Source: Vibrio cyclitrophicus (GTDB lineage: Bacteria; Pseudomonadota; Gammaproteobacteria; Enterobacterales; Vibrionaceae). Taken from it: a DNA stretch of 64,000 nt. The stretch's first letter is position 1, and each line of letters opens with the position of its first letter. Below, piece by piece: positions 1 through 8,883 of this stretch. Made by a program: the position numbers and the translations under genes. The notes beneath the pieces were generated by a model that was not told the origin of the DNA, ran no database searches, and saw nothing but the letters and a program-made list of their open reading frames with translations. The stretch lies in the NCBI RefSeq assembly GCF_024347435.1, contig NZ_AP025480.1:1364001-1428000 (forward strand). The letters are read 5' to 3'.

Positions 1-95
1 AGTGCGCCATCTTCAAGGTCATTGCGTCCCGTCCACACAAAGTTATGTACGGTTTCTGCGTTCTTTTGAATGCTGTTGGACTTAGATTGAGTCAT
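1..95 (-). CDS. hutG: Formimidoylglutamase HutG, N-terminal fragment
   Basis: Only the first 31 codons are inside the window; the gene runs off the left edge. The minus-strand reading begins [19 protein letters not shown] and continues through [11 protein letters not shown], which resembles the start of HutG enzymes that hydrolyse N-formimidoyl-L-glutamate to glutamate and formamide, the last step of histidine degradation. The ATG lies inside the end of hutI (14-base overlap), so the two are probably translationally coupled. The call rests on this short stretch plus its place directly after hutI, the usual order in vibrios; the metal-binding core is not visible. Confidence 0.8.
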   Translation of the reverse strand, partial: MTQSKSNSIQKNAETVHNFVWTGRNDLEDGA

Positions 96-1332
96 GACAC
101 ACCTCGCCATTAACAATACGTTTATGCAGATGAGGAACACCGACTTGATAGCTTAAATCGGCAGGGTGCTCGATATTCCAGATAGCTAAATCAGCGACAT
201 AACCAACTTCGATTTTGCCTTTGATTTGTGAGTCGCCAATAGCAGCCGCAGCATGACAAGTCACACCACGCAGTGCTTCTTCAGGCGTCGTGCCAAATAA
301 GGTGCAGCTCATGTTCATCATCAGCGTTAAATCAGCAAAGGGAGACGTGCCGGGGTTTAAGTCTGTCGCGATCGCCATTGGAATGTTGTGTTCACGAAGT
401 AGGGCGACGGGCGGCTGTTGAGTCTCTTTTAAGAAATAGAAAGCGCCGGGTAGCAAGGTGGCAACTGTGCCTGATTTAGCTAGTGCTTTGACTCCGGTTT
501 CATCTAAGTATTCAACATGGTCGACAGAAAGTGCGCCGTATTTAGCTGCAAGCGTACTGCCACCCATATTAGAAAGTTGCTCAGTATGGCCTTTAATCGC
601 GAGCCCATGTTCTTTGGCTGCTGCAAATACACGTTCGGTTTGTTCAAGATTGAAGCCGATAGATTCGCAAAACACGTCAACCGCATCGGCTAACCCTTGT
701 TCTGCAGCTTTAGGAATGATCTCTTGGCAAACCAAATCGATATAGCTGTCCGGTTGCTCTTTGTATTCGGGCGGCACAGCATGGGCAGCAAGGAGAGTGG
801 TCGTGATCTTAATACGGCGATGATTCTCTAACGCTTTGGCTGCACGCAGCATCTTGAGCTCATCTTCAAGTGTTAAACCATAGCCAGATTTTACTTCGAT
901 GCTGGTTACGCCACTTCTTAGCAGACCATCAAGTCTCGGCAAGGCCATTTCAACCAGTTCGGATTCTTGCGCTGCGCGTGTTGCAGTGACTGTCGCTAGA
1001 ATGCCACCGCCTTGCTTGGCGATGTCGGTGTAAGACACACCATTCAAACGCAGCTCAAACTCGTTGGCGCGATTCCCCGAAAATACGAGATGAGTATGGC
1101 AATCAATTAACCCAGGTGTTACTAGCTTGTTTTTGCAGTCATAGGTGACGTAATCCAAAGAACCATCAACACTTACTTGTTCTAATTCAGAAGCAAGTGC
1201 GCTTTGGTTTGAACAAGATATGGACACGATCTTACCGTCTTCGATAAAGATATCTTGAGGGGAAGAAGGCTGATAACCATCGGCTCCCGAACTCATGGAG
1301 ACCACTCGTGCGTTTTTGAGGATCAAATTCAT
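82..1332 (-). CDS. hutI: Imidazolonepropionase HutI
   Basis: HutI opens 4-imidazolone-5-propionate to N-formimidoylglutamate in cytosolic histidine catabolism. The 416-residue length fits the family. The amidohydrolase metal motif DCHTHLVF (His79, His81) is followed by SGNRANEF, and later by [18 protein letters not shown] and TDLNPGTSP, all in the expected order. An in-frame GTG lies two codons upstream at 1338, but an AGGTG Shine-Dalgarno at 1336-1340 is spaced correctly for the ATG at 1332, which I chose. The gene follows hutC on the same strand after a 113-base gap holding a HutC-type palindrome, and overlaps hutG by 14 bases. Confidence 0.96.
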   Translation of the reverse strand: MNLILKNARVVSMSSGADGYQPSSPQDIFIEDGKIVSISCSNQSALASELEQVSVDGSLDYVTYDCKNKLVTPGLIDCHTHLVFSGNRANEFELRLNGVSYTDIAKQGGGILATVTATRAAQESELVEMALPRLDGLLRSGVTSIEVKSGYGLTLEDELKMLRAAKALENHRRIKITTTLLAAHAVPPEYKEQPDSYIDLVCQEIIPKAAEQGLADAVDVFCESIGFNLEQTERVFAAAKEHGLAIKGHTEQLSNMGGSTLAAKYGALSVDHVEYLDETGVKALAKSGTVATLLPGAFYFLKETQQPPVALLREHNIPMAIATDLNPGTSPFADLTLMMNMSCTLFGTTPEEALRGVTCHAAAAIGDSQIKGKIEVGYVADLAIWNIEHPADLSYQVGVPHLHKRIVNGEVCHDSI

Positions 1333-1360
1333 AATCACCTAGATCTTTGCTAAACATTAA

Positions 1361-1372
1361 ATGTATATACAA
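1361..1372. promoter_or_regulatory. Probable HutC operator upstream of hutI
   Basis: ATGTATATACAA matches the palindrome TTGTATATACAA at 11 of 12 positions. It lies 29 bases upstream of the hutI start. HutC proteins are known to bind sites of this type and to be released by urocanate; the assignment here is by sequence and position. Confidence 0.65.
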
Positions 1373-1445
1373 ATAAATAGGCTAAACGCTGACCCGAATC
1401 AAGTTGATGTTGCAAAAATGTGATCGGCGATCAGGATGATGTTCT

Positions 1446-2159
1446 TTAATCTAGAAGTATCTTGGAGCTTAATTTGTACTTAGAACCAGGATGGTAGAGC
1501 AATGCAAAGCTGATGAGGCGTTCTTTGCTCCATGTTCTTCTATTCAAAAGAAGGCAAGGCTCTGATTCAGAAAGCTTTAGTGATGTTCTGATTTGCAAGT
1601 CTGGGATAATGGCTTCAACCGTGTGCTCTATAGCACTTAACGGGCAGTTTTTTGAAAGGTATTCATTAGGTGTCGAGGTTGAAAAGTCTTGCTCTAGATA
1701 TTTTGGAGCGGCTTGAGAATTCACCCAGCGTGCTTCCAATTGAATCGGTATGTTGTCAGCAAAGTGGATGATTTCACTATAGAATACTTCGGCATTGATC
1801 ATGACACCTAACCGTGTGGCGGTGCTTTCATCAGCCTTGATGCTCTTGTGCTTGATAACTTGACTAGCATACGTTTGGCCTCGGTCTTTGATCTCTTGCG
1901 CGATGTTGTTGATATCAAGTAGGGGAGATTGCGCTTTTTCGTCTGGTTCACAAACGAACGTCCCCAGCCTTGGCTTCCTAATGAGCTTACCTTCAGACAC
2001 CAGATCTCGAATGGCTTTATTTACAGTCATTCGACTCACTTTGAACTGCTCGGTGAGTTCTAGCTCTGTGGTTATCTGGTAACCCACAGGCCAGTGACCA
2101 CTGGTGATATTATCGTCTATGAATTGTTTTATCTGAAGGTAGAGCGGCGCTTTCGACAT
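1446..2159 (-). CDS. hutC: Histidine utilization repressor HutC (GntR/HutC family)
   Basis: A 237-residue transcription factor with an N-terminal GntR winged helix (about residues 1-70: LYLQIKQFID, then TELELTEQFKVSRMTVNKAI and LIRKPRLGTFV) and a C-terminal UTRA effector domain (about 90-230, ending in LISFALLYHPGSKYKL). HutC repressors sense urocanate and control the hut genes. The neighbour hutI on the same strand and the TTGTATATACAA-like sites in front of hutI and hutC support this specificity. The ATG at 2159 has an AAGG a short distance upstream. Confidence 0.93.
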   Translation of the reverse strand: MSKAPLYLQIKQFIDDNITSGHWPVGYQITTELELTEQFKVSRMTVNKAIRDLVSEGKLIRKPRLGTFVCEPDEKAQSPLLDINNIAQEIKDRGQTYASQVIKHKSIKADESTATRLGVMINAEVFYSEIIHFADNIPIQLEARWVNSQAAPKYLEQDFSTSTPNEYLSKNCPLSAIEHTVEAIIPDLQIRTSLKLSESEPCLLLNRRTWSKERLISFALLYHPGSKYKLSSKILLD

Positions 2160-2172
2160 AATGAAACCTTAT

Positions 2173-2184
2173 TTGACTATACAA
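2173..2184. promoter_or_regulatory. Candidate second HutC operator, hutC promoter
   Basis: TTGACTATACAA matches TTGTATATACAA at 10 of 12 positions and lies 14 bases upstream of the hutC start codon. This position fits autorepression. It is weaker than the hutI site because one half is degenerate. Confidence 0.45.
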
Positions 2185-2340
2185 ATAGAGTAACGGAATT
2201 TTTCACGATTTCAACATTTCCTCGGGCAATGTGACCTTATTCAACATAGATGGGGCAAATTGCTTGATTCTTTGAGGCAAGTGTCGCAAATTGTCACGCA
2301 ATAACTATTAGTAAATCAGATAATTAGAAAGGGAAGTAAT

Positions 2341-3084
2341 ATGTTTAAGAAATTAAAGGCTTCGTTGGGCATCGGTGCAGCAAAGGTTGATACTGTCTTA
2401 GATAATATTGAAGTTTTCCAAGGTGGAGAGTTGTCTGGCAATGTTCGCATTGTTGGTGGTGACGTTGAGCAACAAATCGACCTGATCAACTTGGTTCTCA
2501 ACACAGAAGTTAAAGTAGAAACAGAAGATAGCACCAGTTACGAAACCTTTTCACTGGGTTGCATTCAAGCCGTAGAACCTTTCGTTATCCAACCGGGCGA
2601 AACCAAACTGGTGCCATTCCGTCTCAAGTTAAATGATGAAACGCCAGTCACCGCGTTGAACGCACAAATGAACCAATGTCATGTGTGGGTTGAAACCAAC
2701 CTAGATATCGGCTTCGCGATCGACCCTAAAGACCGTGACTTTATCTCCGTACACCCACTGCCAACAGTTGCTAAAATCATCCAAGGTGTTGAGGCATCGG
2801 GCATGGCCATGGTGAAAGCAGACGTAGAGAAGGGTTTCTTAAAAGGCAACAGCTTTGCTTCTCGTTCGGGCTGTTACCAAGAGATTGAATTTCGCAGTGG
2901 CGGTTTCATGAACAAAAAAGAGATCGAGCTGTCATTCATCGTTGAAGGTTCAATGGTTCACTGCCTAGCAGAAATCGACCGCTCAATGAGCTTCCGTGGC
3001 GACCAATACATTTCATTCAGCTTACCAGCAAACGCGGCTGACTCAGATATCCGCAACGCTGTATCAAGAATCATGAGTGCGTAG
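2341..3084 (+). CDS. Spo0M-like sporulation-control family protein
   Basis: A 247-residue protein beginning MFKKLKASLGIGAAKVDTVL, typical of the Spo0M (SpoOM) family, which adopts an arrestin-like beta-sandwich. Family hallmarks are the early GIGAAKVDTVLD segment, the block around GGELSGNVRI, and FVIQPGETKLVPFRLKL. In Bacillus the family affects sporulation; in non-sporulating gammaproteobacteria its role is not settled, so no function is assigned. There is no signal peptide or membrane segment, so it is probably cytosolic. The ATG is preceded by GGGAAG. It is monocistronic: hutC is divergent and a terminator follows. Confidence 0.85.
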   Translation: MFKKLKASLGIGAAKVDTVLDNIEVFQGGELSGNVRIVGGDVEQQIDLINLVLNTEVKVETEDSTSYETFSLGCIQAVEPFVIQPGETKLVPFRLKLNDETPVTALNAQMNQCHVWVETNLDIGFAIDPKDRDFISVHPLPTVAKIIQGVEASGMAMVKADVEKGFLKGNSFASRSGCYQEIEFRSGGFMNKKEIELSFIVEGSMVHCLAEIDRSMSFRGDQYISFSLPANAADSDIRNAVSRIMSA

Positions 3085-3140
3085 TTCCCTTTCTGTTAGT
3101 AGTCGCTTTTTTCTATTAATAGAGACAACATAGACTCCCT

Positions 3141-3168
3141 AAGCCGAGCCCAAACGTTCGGCTTTTTT
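3141..3168 (+). terminator. Rho-independent terminator after the Spo0M-like gene
   Basis: Stem AAGCCGA (3141-3147) pairs with TCGGCTT (3158-3164) and runs into a T tract. It lies 56 bases after the stop codon. Confidence 0.8.
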
Positions 3169-3196
3169 GATTTTACTCTGTCGACCTGAAACGTGT

Positions 3197-4180
3197 TTAC
3201 CACTGATGACGATAGGCCAATTGGAAGGCAACATCGGTGGAGTTGTCCATGTTGAAGATGTTCTCGATAATGGATATCTCGATAGCTGAACGCTGCATGA
3301 GATAGCGATAGCCAAGCATCATTTCATTCGCGGCTTCTGAAAACTCTGTGTCGCCATCTTCTGCACCTTCATACCATCGATACTCTAGGTGTAATTCATG
3401 GTTTTCAAATAACGTAAGCTGATAGCCTCCCATCCAGGACCATGTCGTTTTCTTATGTGAAAAGCTATTTTCCACCTCTCGACTGGACTGATTGGCCACC
3501 CCCAAGCTTGTATAGAAGGTATTGATGCCTAGCTGGTATGCATAGTTGAATTGAGCGCTTTGTTCGTTGCTATTTCCTTCGAAGGCGCCGTGGCTGACAT
3601 TGTTGTGATATAGAGATACGCCAAAAGACAAGCCGTGGTTTTCTATATCTATGATCTGATATTGAGTGTAGAGCGTGAAAGCGTTGGTCAGTGTGTCGCC
3701 AGAGAAGTCGCTAATATTGACTTCATGGTCTGGTGCATAGATATCGAATTGGTGTCGCTCTTTACGATCGCGTCCTGCTTGGTCGATGTCGAATAGGTCA
3801 TGAAAGTTGATGGTGATTTTGTCGAGGTGATTGTTTGCGGCGTAAAGGTAACGGTAATTGAATTCTACTTGCCACGCTTTCGTTAATTGCCATCGTAGTC
3901 CTGTCTGAAGTTGGTTCTGATAATAGTCTAAATGATAGTCGTGAGAGTTAGCCCAGATACTCGCGGCGGTGAAAGCAGCAAACACTTCAACCTTATTCTC
4001 TTCGAGTGGAAAGCCAGAGCGGAGCGTTGGAGTAAGACGAACTGATTGTAATGGTGCTTGGGTATAACTGATTAGCGGGCCGTAATCTTTGTTGGCCCAT
4101 GCGTTTGGCGCAGAAAACATGGCGGCTATTATTAGCGGTAAAGGTCGTATGAGCGATATACAAGTAGCCTGTTTTCTCAT
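3197..4180 (-). CDS. DUF3187-type outer-membrane beta-barrel protein
   Basis: A 327-residue exported protein. Residues 1 to about 30 form a signal peptide ending APNAWA. The rest has alternating short strands rich in Tyr and Trp and a terminal aromatic-ending strand (LAYRHQW), typical of an outer-membrane barrel. The segment with FHDLFDIDQAGRD resembles DUF3187 proteins of vibrios and related bacteria; function unknown. An in-frame GTG at 4186 is possible, but GAGG lies 5 bases before the ATG at 4180. It converges with the Spo0M-like gene and is divergent from thrS. Family assignment is from memory. Confidence 0.75.
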   Translation of the reverse strand: MRKQATCISLIRPLPLIIAAMFSAPNAWANKDYGPLISYTQAPLQSVRLTPTLRSGFPLEENKVEVFAAFTAASIWANSHDYHLDYYQNQLQTGLRWQLTKAWQVEFNYRYLYAANNHLDKITINFHDLFDIDQAGRDRKERHQFDIYAPDHEVNISDFSGDTLTNAFTLYTQYQIIDIENHGLSFGVSLYHNNVSHGAFEGNSNEQSAQFNYAYQLGINTFYTSLGVANQSSREVENSFSHKKTTWSWMGGYQLTLFENHELHLEYRWYEGAEDGDTEFSEAANEMMLGYRYLMQRSAIEISIIENIFNMDNSTDVAFQLAYRHQW

Positions 4181-4186
4181 ATGCAC

Positions 4187-4583
4187 CTCATCCGCATTCC
4201 GTTACTTCTATATAGCTTAGTTCTAAATATCGAATTCGTGGGGTCTAAGTCGGAATAGATAAGGTGTAATAAATAAGACGAAACAACAAATTAGGGTAGC
4301 TCGATTTTAAAGGTGGCTTGAAGGAGAGGCGAAGCCGCTGGTTGGCACGATGAGATCTTATGTATTGGGCCTATGGGAGTGTCGAGAGGCTCTCTCTGTC
4401 ATTGTCATTTCATATAATTTCGTTACAATGTTTGGCTACTCACAAACGGGGCATCTGTATTTGCTTCTATGTGGGTATATTATTATGCATATATCTCCGA
4501 TCAACATACTCGTTGATTGAAAAACATATATTAAACATTTTCATGTGTTGCTTGGTGTGCAACACCACTGTAAAGGACAAATA
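4187..4583. other. Intergenic region and thrS leader
   Basis: These 397 bases separate the divergent outer-membrane gene and thrS. They must hold the promoter of the translation operon and the thrS 5' leader. A 74-codon open frame inside it (4360-4584) lacks a convincing ribosome site and resembles nothing. In E. coli, ThrRS binds its own leader mRNA; I could not identify a clear tRNA-like operator here by eye. Confidence 0.5.
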
Positions 4584-6512
4584 ATGCCAATTATTACTCT
4601 TCCTGACGGTAGTCAGCGTCAATTTGACAACCCTGTATCAACTCTAGATGTTGCCCTATCAATCGGTCCTGGTCTTGCGAAAGCAACCATTGCTGGTCGT
4701 GTAGACGGCGAGCGAGTTGATGCTTGTGATCTTATCGAAAACGATGCAAGCCTAGAAATCATCACTGCTAAAGATGAAGTTGATGGCCTTGAGATCGTTC
4801 GTCACTCTTGTGCTCACCTTTTAGGCCACGCGGTTAAGCAGCTTTTTCCAGAAGCGAAAATGGCGATCGGTCCTACCATCGATAACGGTTTCTACTACGA
4901 TATCGACCTTGAGCACTCTCTAACGCAAGAAGATCTAGAAAAGATTGAAAAGCGTATGAAAGAGCTAGCGAAGACTAAGTATCAGGTTGTTAAGAAGAAA
5001 GTTAGCTGGCAGGAAGCGCGTGACGCATTCGAAGCTCGCGGCGAGACTTACAAGATTGAAATCTTGGACGAGAATGTTTCTAAAGACGATCGTCCAGGTC
5101 TGTACCATCACGAAGAATACATCGATATGTGTCGTGGCCCACACGTGCCTAACATGAGCTTCTGTCAGCACTTCACTTTACTTAACGTAGCGGGTGCATA
5201 TTGGCGTGGTAACAGTGACAACAAGATGCTTCAACGTATCTACGGTACTGCATTCCACGACAAGAAGGCGCTTAAAGCTCACCTTGTACGCCTAGAAGAA
5301 GCGGCTAAACGTGACCACCGTAAAATCGGTAAAGCGCTTGACCTATTCCACATGCAGCAAGAAGCACCAGGCATGGTGTTCTGGCACCACAACGGTTGGA
5401 CTATCTTCCGTGAGCTAGAAGTATTTATTCGTCAGAAACTGACTGAGTACGATTACCAAGAAGTTAAAGGCCCATTAATGATGGACCGTGTTCTTTGGGA
5501 ACGCTCTGGCCACTGGGATAAGTACGCTGAAGCGATGTTCACTACTTCTTCAGAGAACCGTGAATACGCTATTAAGCCAATGAACTGTCCTGGTCACGTT
5601 CAAATCTTCAACCAAGGTTTGAAATCTTACCGTGATCTACCGCTACGTATGGCTGAGTTCGGCTCATGTCACCGTAACGAGCCGTCTGGCGCACTTCATG
5701 GCATTATGCGTGTTCGTGGCTTCACTCAAGATGATGCTCACGTATTCTGTACTGAAGACCAAGTTCAACAAGAAGTGAAAGCTTGTATTGAAATGGTTTA
5801 CGATACTTACACAACTTTCGGCTTCGAAAGCATTGTTGTTAAGCTATCTACTCGTCCAGAGCAGCGTGTAGGTTCAGACGAAATGTGGGACCGTGCAGAG
5901 GCTGACCTTAAGCAAGCGCTAGAGGCAATGGACATTGCATACGAGATTCAAGAAGGCGAGGGTGCGTTCTACGGACCTAAGATTGAATTTACTTTGCATG
6001 ATTGTTTGGACCGCGCTTGGCAATGTGGTACAGTGCAGCTCGATTTTGCATTACCAGAACGTTTAGGTGCTACTTACGTAGGTGAAGATAACGAGCGTCA
6101 CACGCCAGTTATGATCCACCGCGCGATTTTAGGTTCACTAGAACGCTTCATCGGTATTCTTATTGAAGAATACGCTGGTTTCTTCCCAACGTGGTTGGCG
6201 CCAGAACAAGCAGTTGTAATGGGCATTACAGACAAACAGTCTGAATATGTACAAGAAATTACGAAAAAACTGCAAAAAAGTGGATTTAGAGTCAAAGCAG
6301 ACTTGAGAAATGAGAAGATTGGCTTTAAAATCCGCGAACATACTTTGAAACGTGTACCGTTCATGCTTGTGTGTGGTGACCAAGAAATGGAAGCCGGCGA
6401 AATTGCAGTACGTACACGTAAAGGTAAGGACCTTGGTAAATTTAAAGTGGATGACTTTATTTCATACATCCAAGCCGAGGTTTCAAGCCGTAAGCTCAAT
6501 CTGGAGGAATAG
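4584..6512 (+). CDS. thrS: Threonyl-tRNA synthetase
   Basis: A 642-residue class II synthetase that charges tRNA-Thr in the cytosol; the length equals the E. coli enzyme. An N-terminal TGS domain (residues 1-61) is followed by the editing domain with HSCAHLLGH (His74, His78), then the catalytic core with [10 protein letters not shown] and the Zn-ligand cysteine, [14 protein letters not shown] and [11 protein letters not shown], and the anticodon-binding domain. A frame extension to 4545 exists, but AAAGGA lies just before the ATG at 4584 and the family begins there with [10 protein letters not shown]. infC follows two bases after the stop, with its Shine-Dalgarno inside the end of thrS. Confidence 0.98.
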   Translation: MPIITLPDGSQRQFDNPVSTLDVALSIGPGLAKATIAGRVDGERVDACDLIENDASLEIITAKDEVDGLEIVRHSCAHLLGHAVKQLFPEAKMAIGPTIDNGFYYDIDLEHSLTQEDLEKIEKRMKELAKTKYQVVKKKVSWQEARDAFEARGETYKIEILDENVSKDDRPGLYHHEEYIDMCRGPHVPNMSFCQHFTLLNVAGAYWRGNSDNKMLQRIYGTAFHDKKALKAHLVRLEEAAKRDHRKIGKALDLFHMQQEAPGMVFWHHNGWTIFRELEVFIRQKLTEYDYQEVKGPLMMDRVLWERSGHWDKYAEAMFTTSSENREYAIKPMNCPGHVQIFNQGLKSYRDLPLRMAEFGSCHRNEPSGALHGIMRVRGFTQDDAHVFCTEDQVQQEVKACIEMVYDTYTTFGFESIVVKLSTRPEQRVGSDEMWDRAEADLKQALEAMDIAYEIQEGEGAFYGPKIEFTLHDCLDRAWQCGTVQLDFALPERLGATYVGEDNERHTPVMIHRAILGSLERFIGILIEEYAGFFPTWLAPEQAVVMGITDKQSEYVQEITKKLQKSGFRVKADLRNEKIGFKIREHTLKRVPFMLVCGDQEMEAGEIAVRTRKGKDLGKFKVDDFISYIQAEVSSRKLNLEE

Positions 6513-6517
6513 CTATT
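6503..6517 (+). promoter_or_regulatory. infC ribosome binding site with AUU start codon
   Basis: GGAGG at 6503-6507 lies in the last codons of thrS, 7 bases before the ATT at 6515. AUU initiation is a conserved feature of infC: IF3 discriminates against non-canonical starts and so limits its own synthesis. The site decides the start of infC. Confidence 0.92.
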
Positions 6518-7066
6518 AAAGGCGGAAGACGTGGCCAACAACCGGCCAAACAAAACCAGCACCGTTTAAACGGTGACATTCGTGGCGTTCGTGAAGTGCG
6601 TCTAACTGGCGCAGACGGCGAAGCTGTTGGTGTAGTTTCAATCGCTGAAGCGATGGAAGCTGCAAATGAAGCTGGTATGGATCTTGTAGAGATCAGCCCT
6701 AACGCCGAGCCGCCAGTTTGTCGTGTGATGGACTACGGTAAGTTCCTCTTCGAGAAGAGCAAAGCTGCGAAAGAGCAGAAGAAAAAGCAAAAGCAGGTTC
6801 AGATCAAGGAAATTAAATTCCGACCTGGAACTGATATTGGAGACTATCAGGTAAAACTACGCAACCTGACTGGTTTCCTTGAAGACGGCAACAAAGTGAA
6901 GGTAACAATTCGCTTCCGTGGCCGCGAAATGGCTCACCAAGAAATCGGTGTTGACGTTCTTAATCGTTTGAAAGTAGATACTGAAGAATTTGCAGTTGTC
7001 GAATCTTTCCCAACGAGAATTGAAGGTCGCCAGATGATTATGGTGTTGGCCCCTAAAAAGAAGTAA
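6515..7066 (+). CDS. infC: Translation initiation factor IF-3 (AUU start)
   Basis: IF3 binds the 30S subunit, checks the start codon and initiator tRNA, and prevents early joining of the 50S subunit. The 183-residue protein starts at ATT and reads [20 protein letters not shown] before the N-terminal domain ([41 protein letters not shown]), a lysine-rich linker ([20 protein letters not shown]) and the C-terminal domain ([17 protein letters not shown] to [13 protein letters not shown]). Choosing the GTG at 6596 would remove the conserved N-terminus, so ATT at 6515 is the start. The second gene of the thrS-infC-rpmI-rplT operon. Confidence 0.97.
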   Translation: MKGGRRGQQPAKQNQHRLNGDIRGVREVRLTGADGEAVGVVSIAEAMEAANEAGMDLVEISPNAEPPVCRVMDYGKFLFEKSKAAKEQKKKQKQVQIKEIKFRPGTDIGDYQVKLRNLTGFLEDGNKVKVTIRFRGREMAHQEIGVDVLNRLKVDTEEFAVVESFPTRIEGRQMIMVLAPKKK

Positions 7067-7086
7067 TTAACGGCTTTGCAAGTAAT

Positions 7087-7118
7087 TAAACCCTGCAGCC
7101 TCAGGTTGCGGGGTTTTA
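7087..7118 (+). promoter_or_regulatory. Hairpin in the infC-rpmI leader (attenuator or partial terminator)
   Basis: AACCCTGCAGCC (7089-7100) pairs with GGTTGCGGGGTT (7104-7115), with two G-T wobbles, then TTTATT. In E. coli the rpmI leader is the target of L20 autogenous control; this hairpin lies in the equivalent spot and may tune readthrough into the ribosomal protein genes. Confidence 0.6.
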
Positions 7119-7170
7119 TTCGCCCTAATTACTATGTTATTAACAACTCAACAATGCGGAGTTATTCATC

Positions 7171-7365
7171 ATGCCTAAGATGAAAACCAACAAAGGTGCT
7201 GCTAAGCGTTTCCAGAAAACTGCTGGTGGTATTAAGTTTAAGCACGCTGGTAAACGTCACATCCTGACTAAGCGTACTACTAAGAACAAGCGTCAGCTTC
7301 GTCCGAACTCGATCCTTCCTAAATGTGAAGTTGCTCAAGTTCTACGTATGATGCCATACGCTTAA
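7171..7365 (+). CDS. rpmI: 50S ribosomal protein L35
   Basis: A 64-residue, strongly basic protein beginning [20 protein letters not shown] and ending in [16 protein letters not shown], which is the full-length L35 signature. It is a component of the large ribosomal subunit. It stands between infC and rplT as in most gammaproteobacteria and is expected to be under L20 translational repression through its leader. The start follows a GCGGAG sequence. Confidence 0.98.
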   Translation: MPKMKTNKGAAKRFQKTAGGIKFKHAGKRHILTKRTTKNKRQLRPNSILPKCEVAQVLRMMPYA

Positions 7366-7407
7366 TTCTTTTTAGTTTATAAATTCGTTTAGTTTAGGAG
7401 AAGCATA

Positions 7408-7761
7408 ATGCCTCGCGTAAAACGTGGTGTACAAGCTCGTGCACGTCATAAGAAAGTTCTAAAACAAGCTAAAGGTTACTACGGAGCACGTTCACGTGTT
7501 TACCGCGTAGCTTTCCAAGCAGTTACCAAAGCTGGTCAATACGCTTACCGTGACCGTCGCAACAAGAAACGTCAATTCCGTCAACTTTGGATTGCACGTA
7601 TCAACGCGGCATCTCGTCAAAATGGTCTATCTTACAGCCGTTTCATCAATGGCCTTAAGAAAGCATCTATCGAGATCGACCGTAAGATTCTTGCTGACAT
7701 CGCAGTATTCGACAAAGCAGCATTTGCTGTTCTAGTTGAAAAAGCGAAAGCATCTCTATAA
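7408..7761 (+). CDS. rplT: 50S ribosomal protein L20
   Basis: A 117-residue basic protein: [20 protein letters not shown] at the N-terminus, [14 protein letters not shown], and [18 protein letters not shown] in the globular half. L20 is needed for early 50S assembly and, in characterised enterobacteria, represses translation of rpmI and itself. TTAGGAGAAGC precedes the ATG. It is the last gene of the operon, followed by a strong terminator. Confidence 0.98.
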   Translation: MPRVKRGVQARARHKKVLKQAKGYYGARSRVYRVAFQAVTKAGQYAYRDRRNKKRQFRQLWIARINAASRQNGLSYSRFINGLKKASIEIDRKILADIAVFDKAAFAVLVEKAKASL

Positions 7762-7786
7762 TTTAGAGTTAGCTTAAAGGTTTAAG

Positions 7787-7816
7787 AAAAGGAGAACTTC
7801 GGTTCTCCTTTTTTAT
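7787..7816 (+). terminator. Terminator of the thrS-infC-rpmI-rplT operon
   Basis: Stem AAGGAGAAC (7789-7797) and GTTCTCCTT (7802-7810) are closed by a TTCG tetraloop and followed by a T tract. Confidence 0.92.
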
Positions 7817-7969
7817 TGCTTCTAATTTGACTTTTAAAGACTCCCAACTCCTTCCTTCGTCAGTCTTGGGAATGACGAGATGAACTTCCGCATCTAATTT
7901 TTATTCGCTTGAACAGGCATTCTGGTATATAAACATCTACCTATTCTTTAATGTTAAGCGACCGAATAA

Positions 7970-8287
7970 ATGAGCGCACCTACCACTATGACGTTCTTCG
8001 AACGTTTTGAAGCCGATATCCTTTCTGGCAAGAAGACAATTACTATTCGCGATGAATCTGAGCGCGACTACCAACCAGGTAGCGTTGTGGAAGTATCAAC
8101 GCTAGAGCAGGGACGTGTATTCTGTAATCTTAAGATTGTTAGCGTTGAACCAATTCTGTTTGATGACTTAGGTGAGTTCCATGCTCAGCAAGAGAATATG
8201 ACGCTGCAAGTACTGAAAGATGTGATTCAAGATATCTACCCAGGCATTTCTCAGCTGTACGTAGTCTCTTACGAGTTGGTAGCTTAA
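7970..8287 (+). CDS. yqfB: N4-acetylcytidine amidohydrolase, YqfB-like ASCH protein
   Basis: A 105-residue ASCH-fold protein aligning without gaps at its N-terminal half to E. coli YqfB, which hydrolyses N4-acetylcytidine to cytidine and acetate. The catalytic residues described for E. coli (Lys21, Thr24, Glu74) correspond to Lys22, Thr25 and Glu75 here: GKKTITIRDESE and AQQENMTL. A likely cytosolic RNA-nucleoside salvage enzyme. The ribosome site before the ATG is weak. The next gene starts 40 bases downstream and may be co-transcribed. Confidence 0.9.
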   Translation: MSAPTTMTFFERFEADILSGKKTITIRDESERDYQPGSVVEVSTLEQGRVFCNLKIVSVEPILFDDLGEFHAQQENMTLQVLKDVIQDIYPGISQLYVVSYELVA

Positions 8288-8327
8288 GCCTTGTTGGATT
8301 GGATTGACTAGCTAGGGATGGCGATTG

Positions 8328-8762
8328 ATGAGTAATAACCAGCAGACACTGCTTCAGCTTTACTGTCGCGAACAACAAGACCAGACGTTACTGGCTAAGC
8401 ATTACTTAGATAGTGATTTGAGCGAGAGTGCCGATTATTTAAAGTGGTGCGAGAGCAAAAGAAACTTTGTTGAAGAAGATGTCTTAGGGCAGACTTGGGT
8501 AAAAAGTTGTCCAGCAGGGTACATTACTGAGGTGCACTTTCATTTTGATGGTAGTTTAACGGAATATCGTTTGTTTGACCGATTTGAAACCCAAGGTCAT
8601 TGGCAGTTAAGAGACGGTTTGTTACACGTCGAGATTCTGAAGGGTGAGAACCACTACCAGTTTGCTGTTGTGGCTCGCGCTGACCTTAATATCCACTCTG
8701 CGGTTGAGTATAAGAACGGTGAGTTGCATTCTTACTTGAAGCTGGTTCAAGTTGAACGCTAA
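8328..8762 (+). CDS. Conserved hypothetical protein, 144 residues
   Basis: I do not recognise this family. The protein begins MSNNQQTLLQLYCREQQDQT, is acidic and aromatic-rich, and has no signal peptide or membrane helix, so it is probably cytosolic. The C-terminal half alternates short hydrophobic stretches (ITEVHFHFDGSLTEYRLFDR, GHWQLRDGLLHVEI, YQFAVVARA) in a pattern expected of a small beta-barrel or beta-sandwich. A TTG one codon upstream (8325) is in frame, but the ATG at 8328 is the simpler choice. It follows the yqfB-like gene closely and ends before a terminator. Confidence 0.7.
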   Translation: MSNNQQTLLQLYCREQQDQTLLAKHYLDSDLSESADYLKWCESKRNFVEEDVLGQTWVKSCPAGYITEVHFHFDGSLTEYRLFDRFETQGHWQLRDGLLHVEILKGENHYQFAVVARADLNIHSAVEYKNGELHSYLKLVQVER

Positions 8763-8798
8763 ACGTTTAGCGATGATTCGTTTTATGAACATATGAAA

Positions 8799-8826
8799 AA
8801 GCCAACAGTGATGTTGGCTTTGTTGT
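8799..8826. terminator. Terminator after the 144-residue protein gene
   Basis: A perfect 9-base-pair stem, AAGCCAACA (8799-8807) with TGTTGGCTT (8812-8820), loop GTGA. A T-rich stretch follows on the plus strand and an A-run precedes the stem, so it may also serve the kinase gene on the minus strand. Confidence 0.8.
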
Positions 8827-8846
8827 TTTCAATTCGACTGAGTAGT

Positions 8847-8883
8847 TTAAGTTATTAAGTTATTAAGTTATTAAGTTATTAAG
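8847..8883. repeat. Octanucleotide tandem repeat, 4.6 copies
   Basis: Unit TTAAGTTA repeats four full times from 8847 to 8878 with a partial fifth to 8883. The last part overlaps the stop codon of the kinase gene on the minus strand. The complement read in that gene gives several stop codons in the repeat, so copy-number change should not alter the protein. Confidence 0.95.

Noticed and set aside
4360..4584. 74-codon frame in the thrS leader
   Set aside because: Cys-rich odd composition with no ribosome site; it ends at the thrS start and looks like chance.
7840..7890. Inverted sequence TCGTCA ... TGACGA as a mobile or REP-like element
   Set aside because: A short stem with only one copy seen in the window; not enough to call a repeat family.
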